Source: Bog-756 sp963734435 (GTDB lineage Bacteria > Actinomycetota > Acidimicrobiia > Acidimicrobiales > RAAP-2). Taken from it: a DNA stretch of 64,000 nucleotides. Each line of letters starts with the position of its first letter. Position 1 is the first letter of the stretch. The stretch lies in NCBI GenBank assembly GCA_963734435.1, contig CAVTHA010000005.1, forward strand, positions 124,001 to 188,000, given 5' to 3'. The position numbers and the translations under genes were made by a program. The notes below the pieces were generated by a model. It worked only from the letters and a program-made list of their open reading frames with translations, did no database searches and was not told the DNA's origin. This document shows, one piece after another, positions 21,079 through 28,917 of this stretch.

Positions 21079-21167
21079 GGTCTGACCACCGGAGCCGCCC
21101 GGGACATGGCCCCGGCCGCCGGTCTCGCTGACGCCGACGCTGACCCGCGGCTGGACCGGACCGAGGG

Positions 21168-21964
21168 TCAGGCGGTGGTGGCGATACCCCCGTCGACCGG
21201 CACGACCGCCCCGGTCACGATACGCGCCCGGCGCGGAGGCCAGAAAGATGGCGACGCCCGCCATGTCGTCGGGCCGTCCGATGCGCTTCATCGGGGCGCT
21301 GGCGACGATCTGGTCGCCGAAGGCCTCCAGGGTGGCGGCCATCATCTTCGACTCGAACGGCCCGGGGGCAACGGCGTTGACGGTGATCCGTGGCGCCAAC
21401 CGCTTGGCCAGGTGTCGGGTGAGCTGGTGGACGGCTGCCTTCGACGCCGAGTACGAATAGGACTCGAGCACCGGGACGTGGATCCCGTCGATGGAGCCGA
21501 TGTTGATGACCCGGGATGGCTCGTCCGGGGTCGACCCCGCCTCGAGCAGGGGGAGGAAGAACTTGGTGGTGTGGAAGATCCCCTGCACGTTGAGATTGAG
21601 CACCCGGTCCCACGACGCCGTGTCGTGCTCGACGAGCGGCACACCCCATGTGGCCCCGGCGTTGTTGACCAGTACGTCCACTCGCTCGTGGCCTTCACCG
21701 ACGGCATCGGCCAGCTGGTGGGCCCCGGCTTCGGTAGACAGGTCGGCGGGGAATCCCGAACAGGTCCCCACCTCGGAGAGCGAGGCCACCGTGGCGTCGA
21801 CCGCGTCGGCCTTCCTCGATGCCACGATGACATCGGCGCCGGCGGCGGTGAATCCGGCCGCGATCATGCGCCCGATGCCACCGCGTGCCGCCGGTGACCA
21901 CCACAACCTTGCCTGATACCGAAAAGAGCTCGTCGGGACGGGTCGATGCCATGCTGTCGCTCAT
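21168..21964 (-). CDS. SDR family oxidoreductase, two frameshifts
   Basis: The reading starts MSDSMASTRPDELFSVSGK at 21964. It enters the Rossmann loop as VVVVTGG and shifts frame near 21890 to continue RGGIGRMIAAGFTAAGADV. NNAGATWG, INIGSIDG and the catalytic YSASKAAVHQLTRHLAKRL follow. Another shift near 21226 restores the expected ending VTGAVVPVDGGIATTA and a TGA at 21168. About 265 residues is normal for the family. Members reduce ketones or beta-ketoacyl groups. It is convergent with the preceding SDR and diverges from the acyl-CoA dehydrogenase. Confidence 0.8.
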
Positions 21965-22069
21965 GGCCAGCGACGGTACCCCACCTCGCACGACCGGGCC
22001 GATCCGGCTGACGAGGCGGACCCGGCCGGCGAGGGCGACCCGGTCGCCGGGGGCAACGAGGAGCCTCGG

Positions 22070-23227
22070 ATGCAACTGGCGCTGACCGAGGCTCAGAGCG
22101 CCCTGCAGAACGACCTGCGTTCGTATTTCGCCCGGCTGGACAGGGAGATCGGCGAAGCGACCTCCGACGAGCCGGCCTATAGCCGCTACATCCGGCGGAT
22201 GGGCGAGGACGGGTGGTTGGGGATCGGGTGGCCGCGGCAGTACGGCGGATTGGGCCGGGGCCCCGTCGACCAGATGATCTTCGTGGAGGAGTCGCACTGG
22301 GCCGGCGTGCCGCTCCCGTTGCTCACCCTCAACAGTGTCGGGCCCACCCTCATGAGCCTCGGAACCGAGGAGCAGCGATCGCGCTGGCTCCCCGGAATCC
22401 TGCGGGGCCAGGTCCATTTTTCCATCGGCTACACGGAACCGTCTGCCGGCACCGATCTGGCCTCGTTGCAGACCAGTGCGGTGAGGGATGGCGACAAGTA
22501 TGTGGTCCGCGGCGAGAAGCTCTACACCAGCGCCATCCAATATGCCGACTACGTCTGGTTGGCGGTGCGGACCGACCCGGAGCTTCCGAAGCACAAGGGC
22601 TTGTCTGTCATCGTCGTTCCCACTGATGCTCCCGGATTCCACTGGACCCCGCTGCGCACCACGGCCGGTGAATTCACCAGCTCGACCTACTACGAAGACG
22701 TTCGGGTGCCGGCTGCCAACTTGATCGGCGGAGAGAACCAGGGCTGGAAGATCATCACCAACCAGCTCAACCACGAGCGGGTGGCGATCTGTCCGGTCTC
22801 GGGCATCCTCCGCGACCTGGCCGACGTGCGGACCTGGGCGACCCAGACGACTCTGCCGGGTGGGCGGCGAGTCATCGACCAGCAGTGGGTGCAGATGAAT
22901 CTGGCTCGGGTGCAGGCCCGGGCCGAGTTTCTCAAGCTCATCAACTGGAAAGTGGCGTGGGCCGCGGACAAGGGTCTCGACCCGGCGGATGCCTCGGCCA
23001 CCAAGGTGTTCGGCAGCGAGTTCGCGTTGGAGGCGTACCGTGTCCTGCTGGAGATCGTCGGCCAGGCCGGCTACCTGCCCGAGGGCTCACCGGGCTGCGT
23101 GTTGCAGGGAAAGTTGGAGCGAAGCTCCCGAGCTCAGACCATCTTCACCTTCGGCGGAGGGACCAACGAGATCCAACGCGACATCATCGCCATGGTGGGC
23201 CTGGGTCTGCCCCGGGGGGACCGCTGA
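22070..23227 (+). CDS. Acyl-CoA dehydrogenase (FadE family)
   Basis: The 385-residue protein has the family layout: the N-terminal helical domain (MGEDGWLGIGWPRQYGGLG), the FAD-contact IGYTEPSAGTDLASLQT and the C-terminal FGGGTNEIQRDIIAMVGLG. In classical acyl-CoA dehydrogenases the base is the Glu of the YEGT motif; here that position reads GGGT. This substitution is known from actinobacterial FadE proteins that work as heterotetramers on steroid side chains, where the partner supplies the base. No second acyl-CoA dehydrogenase gene lies next to it. It would introduce an alpha-beta double bond into a CoA thioester. Confidence 0.88.
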   Translation: MQLALTEAQSALQNDLRSYFARLDREIGEATSDEPAYSRYIRRMGEDGWLGIGWPRQYGGLGRGPVDQMIFVEESHWAGVPLPLLTLNSVGPTLMSLGTEEQRSRWLPGILRGQVHFSIGYTEPSAGTDLASLQTSAVRDGDKYVVRGEKLYTSAIQYADYVWLAVRTDPELPKHKGLSVIVVPTDAPGFHWTPLRTTAGEFTSSTYYEDVRVPAANLIGGENQGWKIITNQLNHERVAICPVSGILRDLADVRTWATQTTLPGGRRVIDQQWVQMNLARVQARAEFLKLINWKVAWAADKGLDPADASATKVFGSEFALEAYRVLLEIVGQAGYLPEGSPGCVLQGKLERSSRAQTIFTFGGGTNEIQRDIIAMVGLGLPRGDR

Positions 23228-23333
23228 TCGCCGGATCCGAGGGGTCGACGTCACGGCGTCCCCGCCGAGCCGGCGAAGCCCGTAGTCTGTGCAGAGGCCC
23301 GGACCAGGGCTCATCCACGCCGGGGAGCGGACC

Positions 23334-23576
23334 ATGGACGACCAGGAGATCATCACCCGGATCGGAAATCTTGCCGACGAGGAGATGCGGCTCGAAGAGC
23401 AGCATGTGGGCGAGGGGTTGTCGTCGGAGGATGAGGAGCGTCTGCGCAACCTCGAAGTCACCCTCGACCGGCTCTGGGATCTCCTGCGGCAGCGTCGAGC
23501 CCTGCGTGGCGCGGGTCGCAGCCCGGACGAGGCCACGCTCCGGAGCGAGGGTACCGTCGAGGGCTACCGGCAGTAG
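23334..23576 (+). CDS. DUF2630 family protein
   Basis: This is an 80-residue, strongly charged helical protein. MDDQEIITRIGNLADEEMRL starts it, and LRNLEVTLDRLWDLLRQRRA forms an amphipathic or coiled segment. This pattern matches the small actinobacterial DUF2630 family, whose function is unknown. The ATG at 23334 follows GGGGAGCGG and was preferred to the longer open frame. It lies between the acyl-CoA dehydrogenase and a convergent hydrolase. Confidence 0.75.
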   Translation: MDDQEIITRIGNLADEEMRLEEQHVGEGLSSEDEERLRNLEVTLDRLWDLLRQRRALRGAGRSPDEATLRSEGTVEGYRQ

Positions 23577-23604
23577 CCCGGCGGGCTGGCGAGACGCCCG
23601 CCGC

Positions 23605-25281
23605 TCAGTGCGGAGTAAGGGTGGCCGAGGTGGGCAGCGAGAGGTGGATGGCGGTGAAGTCCACCGATCCGCCAAGCCGCGGTTGGGCGTAGGCCACCGT
23701 GGTGGCCACCAGTTGGAGCTCGAGCTGGGCGCCGGGGTGTCCGGCGAAGACGACCATCTCGAGCGGGACGGTCGTGGTATGGGAGTGGCCGTCCAGGATC
23801 ACCGGGAAAGGTGTGATCTGATTGCCGAGGACCAGTCCCGTGGACTGGTCGACCAGCTGGGCGAAGACGCGAGTGGGTCGCGGGCCGGGCGGGGAGGTGC
23901 CTCGGTAGGTCACCTGCAACCGGGGCGCGCCGATCACCAACGCTGAGCGATTACCGAAGCCGAAGCCGACGTCGACCGCATTGGTGGCCCGGGCTGGGGT
24001 GATGGGCGCGACCAGGCTACCGAGTTCCTGCGTGCTCGGTGGGAGCGATGGGAGCGGACCCGAGCCCCCGGTGCCCACCAGGTGAAGTGTGCCCTGGCCG
24101 GTGGCCGTGACGGGAGATCCGGGAGGCACGGGATAGCTGTTCGCCGAATAGCCATTCCCGTTCTGGTCGACGAATCGGAAATCCGCTCCGGTGTTGACAG
24201 ATGGGTTCCTCTTGACATAGCGATCGAGCCAGGCCAGCGTGGCCGTTACCGGGAGCTGCTGATCCCCTGCGGCTGTCAGGCATGCCCCGTGCCCGCCGCA
24301 GAACCAGAGCATTGCCGTCGGAACATGACTCGCCTTCAGCACCTGGTAGTTCTCCACCCCTTCTTGCAGGGTGAACAGGGTGTCGACCGTCCCCTGGACG
24401 ATGAGCGTCGGCACCTTGACCCGGCTCACCAGTTGGCCGGGCCCACGGGCGGCGAACCAGGCCCGCTCGTCGGGGGTGATGGTCCCGGTCTGGTCGCTTG
24501 TCCGTTGGGCCTCGCTGACCACCGGGTCGACGTGATCGGCGGTTGAGAGGTTGCTCAGAATGCCCGACCATCCCGACTTCACCGTGTCGGCCTTGTCGAG
24601 GCTGGACACCAGCGAATGCCAGGCGATGGTGGGCACGATGGCGTCGATTCGGCAGTCGGTGGCGGCCGTGACGAACTGGATGCCACCCCCGTAGGAGCCA
24701 CCGACCATTCCCAACCGGGGATCTCCCGGGGCGTCGAGCACCACCCCCGGCTGGGTGGCGACCCAGTTGATGAGGGTGCTCACGTCACGGGCCTCGAAGT
24801 TCGGGCTGTCGACCTCGGCATTGCCGCCGGAGCGTCCGAAGCCGCGGGGATCCCAGGTGAGCACGTTGTAACCGGCGTCGCGGAGACTCTTGATCGGGAG
24901 CGCACCGAGGATCCCGGTGCCGGTGGTATCGGTGTCCCCCGCCAGGCTCCAGCCGGGGCCCATGAGGACGGTGGGTGCTCGTCGCCCACCAGGCAGGTCG
25001 ACAGGAAACCAGTGGGCCCGAATCGGCGTGCCGTCGAATGAGGTGATGGTCCAATCGCTGGGTACGCCAGCGACCGGAGTGGCGTCGACCGGTTGAGTAG
25101 CACCCGGCTGGTGGCACGGGCCCCGAGAGGTGGCCGCTCCCGTCTCGGTGGCGGGTGAGGAGCTTGCCGCCGGAGTGCTCGAGCACGAGGTCACCGACAC
25201 CGCTACGACGCCCAGCACGGTGGCAATGGCGATGCCCCATCGCCGTCCGGCCGGTGGGCAGGCTTTCCCCCTGCTGATCAC
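23605..25281 (-). CDS. Lipoprotein alpha/beta hydrolase with X-Pro dipeptidyl-peptidase-like C-terminus
   Basis: The N-terminus has a signal peptide ending in the lipobox-like VTSC (GVVAVSVTSCSS), so the protein is probably a membrane-anchored extracellular lipoprotein. The hydrolase domain has the nucleophile GGSYGGG, TLIVQGTVDTLF and a histidine in the WFCGGHGAC region. The last 170 residues form a beta-rich PepX-C-like domain. CocE/NonD-type enzymes of this layout cut esters or peptides. The GTG at 25281 is my choice; no clear Shine-Dalgarno is visible and the frame stays open to 25497. At 558 residues it is intact. Confidence 0.8.
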   Translation of the reverse strand: MISRGKACPPAGRRWGIAIATVLGVVAVSVTSCSSTPAASSSPATETGAATSRGPCHQPGATQPVDATPVAGVPSDWTITSFDGTPIRAHWFPVDLPGGRRAPTVLMGPGWSLAGDTDTTGTGILGALPIKSLRDAGYNVLTWDPRGFGRSGGNAEVDSPNFEARDVSTLINWVATQPGVVLDAPGDPRLGMVGGSYGGGIQFVTAATDCRIDAIVPTIAWHSLVSSLDKADTVKSGWSGILSNLSTADHVDPVVSEAQRTSDQTGTITPDERAWFAARGPGQLVSRVKVPTLIVQGTVDTLFTLQEGVENYQVLKASHVPTAMLWFCGGHGACLTAAGDQQLPVTATLAWLDRYVKRNPSVNTGADFRFVDQNGNGYSANSYPVPPGSPVTATGQGTLHLVGTGGSGPLPSLPPSTQELGSLVAPITPARATNAVDVGFGFGNRSALVIGAPRLQVTYRGTSPPGPRPTRVFAQLVDQSTGLVLGNQITPFPVILDGHSHTTTVPLEMVVFAGHPGAQLELQLVATTVAYAQPRLGGSVDFTAIHLSLPTSATLTPH

Positions 25282-25810
25282 CAGGGGAGTGTCGCATCCA
25301 GGCCCCCTCGAGGCAATTGCCCTACTTCTGTCCGACCCGACATCCGTCCTCCGGGCGGGGAGGAGGACGCCAATCGAGCGGGTGAACGGCCAACTCGGCC
25401 GGGTGAGTGGTTCTTTGGCGCCGGCCATATCTCCTGTCCGCCGGGCTGAGCAGGGCGTACGTCCAGCTGGAGGTCCCGTTTCCAGTCCTCGGCCCACCGG
25501 TGTGACGGTGCCGAATTTCTATGATTAGAACCCGGACAACGGGGTATTCCAATGGACGGAGCCGTATCTGTCAGCCCCAGACTTGGGCGTTTCGCGCCCA
25601 TGCCGCACGGGTACGGTCAGTAGGACGTCGAGTCCGTCGAGCGGGGATCCGCCGCCCCGCTCCGGACCGGCGCCCTCAACGTGTGGCCTGGCAGCCGCCC
25701 TTTGAAGCCGATGACCAACCGGGCCTGGCTTCGTGCCGTCCAGCTGGAACGACGGCCGATAGACTGGCGTCTCGCCCGGGCACCCCGCTCGGGCGATCAA
25801 GGAAAGACCT
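25282..25810. other. Gap between the lipoprotein hydrolase and tmRNA
   Basis: No convincing gene is seen. It must hold the promoter of ssrA. A short hairpin (GCCCGGG at 25774-25780 with CTCGGGC at 25788-25794) lies just before the tmRNA 5' end and may belong to its precursor. Confidence 0.5.
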
Positions 25811-26162
25811 GGGGGTGACAGGCTTCGACTCCGGTCGTCGATTTGGGAGAAGCGAGCCGTGGTCTCCGGAGCCACGTTAAAGAGCCGGAACCAAAAATAA
25901 ACGCCGAGCCTCAGCTCGCGCTCGCTGCCTAAGAGGCAGTGACGTCCGACCGGCCTCAGTCCTGCGGGTCGGAATCGGGCGACATCAAGCAGGGCTCACC
26001 TGACCGGCTGCGCCGACGGGTCGTCAGGGAAAACTCAGTCGGATACGGAGCAGCCCTTGTGCCGGTGAGGGGGCTGCTCCCGACAATCCTCAGCCGGCTG
26101 CGCTCGGAGAAGGCCCAATGAGAAGCCGGAGGACGCGGGTTCGATTCCCGCCACCTCCACTA
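25811..26162 (+). ncRNA. ssrA: tmRNA (transfer-messenger RNA)
   Basis: The 5' end GGGGGTGACAGGCTTCGACT is the conserved tmRNA start. It pairs with CACCTCC at 26152-26158 and places a G-U pair at position 3, the alanine identity element. The T arm is GCGGGTTCGATTCCCGC. The tag reading frame at 25903-25932 encodes AEPQLALAA followed by TAA, and the stop lies in the hairpin CTGCC-TAAGA-GGCAG. tmRNA rescues stalled ribosomes together with SmpB, whose gene is at 46507-47061. The discriminator A is followed by CTA rather than CCA, so the 3' CCA would need to be added or corrected after transcription. Confidence 0.95.
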
Positions 26163-26180
26163 TCGCCTGACCTGTTTTCC

Positions 26181-27632
26181 GGCTCTTCCGGTTTCTGCGG
26201 GGTGAGCCAGCTCATGTGACGACGATCGAGTCCAGGACCCTGAAGTTCGGCTTGCCGGCGTAGAGGAGGGCCCGGGTCCGGAAGTTCTCGAAGTTGGTGA
26301 AGCCAAAGGCGACCCGCTTCACCCGTTTCAAGAGATTGTTCATACCCTCGGTGGGACCGTTGGAGACCCTGGCGCGGTGCCACGCGACGATGGACTCGAA
26401 CCAGTTGCGCAAAGTCCGGGCCAGGCGCCGCACCTCGAAGGGGGCCGAGCGCTTCGAACCCACGTCGATGATGTCGCGCAGCAGATCGGCCGCGACCTCG
26501 GGGTCGTTGGTCTCGTAGAACTGAGCGACGGCCTCCTTGAGGCTGTAGGCGAATGCCACCTCACCGTCGGAGTCGCCCAGTGCCAAGAGGCCCTCGAGAC
26601 GCTCTTGGAGCTCGGGATCGTTGGCGGTCGCCTTGATCACCAACAGCTTGCGGGCTTTGTAGAGGGGATCGCCCGCTCGGCCTCGGTGCCCGAGGCGTTG
26701 TTGTTGGACCCGACGGCGGACCTGGTCGACGGCCAAGATGGCGTGGCGCATGACGTGGAAGCGGTCGATGACGCGGGTCGCTTTGGGCGTGACCACCTTG
26801 AACACAGCGTTGTAGGTCTTGGACATGTCCAAGCAGCCGTAGTCGAGGTTCTCGCGTACATGGTGGGGCTGGGAGCGCAACCAACGGGCGACCTGGGCGA
26901 AGTCCCTGGTGGGGAGCACATCGATGAGCGCATGGTTGGCCACGTCGCACACCGTGGTCGACCACGTCTTGTGCTTGAAAGGGCCGGCGCGCACGAAGAG
27001 GGACTCGTCGAGTCCGATGGCGGTGGTCTTTTCAGCCGCTTGGTGTCGGCTGCTAGCCAGGCAGCGCCGTAGATGCGCACCGCCGCGTTGATGGCGTCCC
27101 AGCCACAGTCGAGCTCACGGGCGAGGTGCCGGACCGTCTGGCCGCCGGCGATCTGCTTGGCCACCCACTTGGCCGCCCACGTGCTGAGCCGACAGCCCAC
27201 CGCGGCGATCCGGTGATCGTCCAGAGTGAACGAGCGCTCCGGGCACACGGTGTCGGGGCACACGAGGCGGTGCTTCTTCCAGCGCAGCGTGATCGGCACG
27301 CCGCCGAAGGGCAGGTCGACGTAGGAGACGACCGGACGGTCCTTGACCCACGCTCGGCCCCCACAGCTCGGACACCACAGCTGGGGATCGGCCTGTTCGA
27401 TCGTGATCTCGCCCACCGGACCACGGCGCGCGTAGGACGGCGCGCGCACGTCTGTGAAGTCAACGAGGTGGGCGACGATCTCGGTAGGATCGAGGTACAC
27501 AGAGGCGTGGAGCGTTTTCTTTTTCACACATTGAGACTGAAGCGCCTCTGTGCTTACACGGTGGATCCCCGCTGATGCCTCTCGGCCGCCGCCTGGTCAG
27601 GGGCAGGACACCCCGCTAACTCCGGAAGACCC
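26181..27632 (-). mobile_element. ISL3-family insertion sequence, about 1452 bp
   Basis: The element is bounded by imperfect inverted repeats of 24 bp at 26181-26204 and 27609-27632, with about 19 matching positions; both contain TCTTCCGG and GCGGGGTG. The flanking 8 bp are TGTTTTCC on the left (26173-26180) and TGTTTCCC on the right (27633-27640), a target duplication with one mismatch. ISL3 elements characteristically make 8-bp duplications. One transposase gene fills the element. Confidence 0.85.
26212..27527 (-). CDS. ISL3-family transposase, one frameshift
   Basis: The protein starts MKKKTLHASVYLDPTEIVAH. It has the N-terminal zinc-ribbon region (LWCPSCGGRAWVKDRPV plus a second Cys pair in VCPDTVCPERSF), a helix-turn-helix and the DDE domain of ISL3 transposases. 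Candidate catalytic residues are the Asp in GLDESLFVRAG, the Asp in VIDRFHVMRHA and the Glu in NGPTEGMNNLLKRVKR. The frame changes once near 27030, within the run that encodes EKTTAIGLDES. The joined length of 438 residues is normal for the family. If the break is real the element cannot move by itself. Confidence 0.88.
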
Positions 27633-27676
27633 TGTTTCCCGCAGGTCAGGCGGTTTCGCGTCGGGGATCCAGGCAC

Positions 27677-28860
27677 CTAGAGCACGCCGAGCGGCGAGGC
27701 GATGGTATTGGAGATGCGGTGGTCGGTTGCGCCGACCGGAGAGCTGGAGCTGACGTAATCCTCGCCTCCGAACACCGTGGAGTAAATCCGCCCGGCGGTT
27801 CTGGTGGCGAGCGCCTGGGTTGTCAGGGTCGAATTCGATCCTCCCAGGCTGTTGGCCAATCCGGAATTGTCGGCGATATAGAGGTCTTGGACCCAGAGAG
27901 ACTGACCCCACTCGTCCAGGACGGAGTCGCTCTCACTGATTCCCATTCGCATCGTTGACTGGACATGGAGAATCAGGGGCGCCCAATCGAGTCGGTAGAC
28001 CTCGGTGGCGCCCGAGGCGAACATGATCTCGGTCGCCTTGACGGCCAGGAACTCGCGGTTTTCGATGGTCCGTGCCGACCTTTGCCCAGGGGGAATTCGA
28101 CCTTGGCCACAGGTCCGTGATCGTCAGCATTGAGGGTCGAGAGCGATACTCGGTTGATCGGTTGCACATCATCATCCGTCAGGACGAGCAGGTTCATCAG
28201 ATTGTCGATGTTCGACATCAATCGCTTGAGATCGGCGCCCATGATCCGACCGTTTGTACCGTTCCACGGCCCCGTCTTCCCACTTCCATTGGCGTACGGT
28301 CCCCTGATCCCACTCTCGGAGAACATCAAGCTGAAGGCTTGTATCCCGGGAGGCAGGCCTACCTGCTCCATCCCTCCGTACCCCGGATAGTCGATCCGGG
28401 CCGACGAACCGACTCCGCGGGAGCTGTTGGTCTTGAATGGGAACACGCCGACGATCCAGTCAAACGCATGATCGGTGTAGCCGCGACCGACCCAGCCGTT
28501 GGGGTTGGGCAGGCCGGAATTCAGCCACAGCCGAGGGGTCTCGGTGCACCCCCCGGCCAAGACGACGACTCGGGCCGTCTCGCTGAAAGTCTCGCCCGTG
28601 TTGGTGTCTCGCCACGCGAGACCTTGCACCTGGGTACGTGGGGCCGATGGCAATTGGGAATCGTCTCTCCGATTGCCTATGGCTATTGGACTGTGTCCCA
28701 AAGTCGGGCCCGGCAAACTGGTGTCGGTCAGCACGTGGTCGCCGCCGGACCGGCCGGCCTGCATGCGTCCTATGCGCATCGTGCGCTGCCGTCGGAGTTG
28801 TATGAGGCGGTGATGTCCGCGGCCACAAAGGGAGGATTGAGCAGGTCGTGTGGGGCCCTC
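27677..28860 (-). pseudogene. GMC-type oxidoreductase remnant, 5'-truncated and frameshifted
   Basis: The C-terminal part matches glucose-methanol-choline oxidoreductases. It has VVVLAGGCTETPRLWLNSG (the substrate-domain entry), HVQSTMRMGISESDSV with the catalytic-region histidine, and SNSTLTTQALATRTAGRI at the C-terminus. The N-terminal FAD-binding GxGxxG is missing. Further upstream only short stretches in another frame (APHDLLNPPFVAADITASY) look related, before the divergent GH16 gene begins at 28918. A frame break near 28075 splits the remainder. A functional enzyme is unlikely unless the missing part is elsewhere. It lies between the IS and the polysaccharide genes, at an apparent island edge. 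Confidence 0.65.
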
Positions 28861-28917
28861 CTGTCCCGCCTGTGACCAGAGGTCAAGGGGGGCGACGCTC
28901 AAGCCGATAGCCAATGG

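Larger units (their letters stand above)
26164..27652 (+). terminator. tmRNA terminator hairpin, split by the insertion sequence
   Basis: CGCCTGACCTG at 26164-26174 and CAGGTCAGGCG at 27642-27652 are perfect 11-bp complements. Removing the IS and one target copy gives a stem with an eight-base TTTTCCCG loop directly after the tmRNA, a plausible intrinsic terminator. It is now interrupted in the loop by 1.45 kb. Confidence 0.7.

Noticed and set aside
19666..21160. Continuation of the minus-strand SDR frame for 500 codons past its expected end
   Set aside because: It is antisense to the esterase and the plus-strand SDR. The normal SDR ending PVDGGIATTA is found in the adjacent frame, so the long frame is caused by an indel.
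25811..26162. A tRNA at the end of the tmRNA (GCGGGTTCGATTCCCGC)
   Set aside because: It is the T arm of the tRNA-like domain of tmRNA; no anticodon arm is present.
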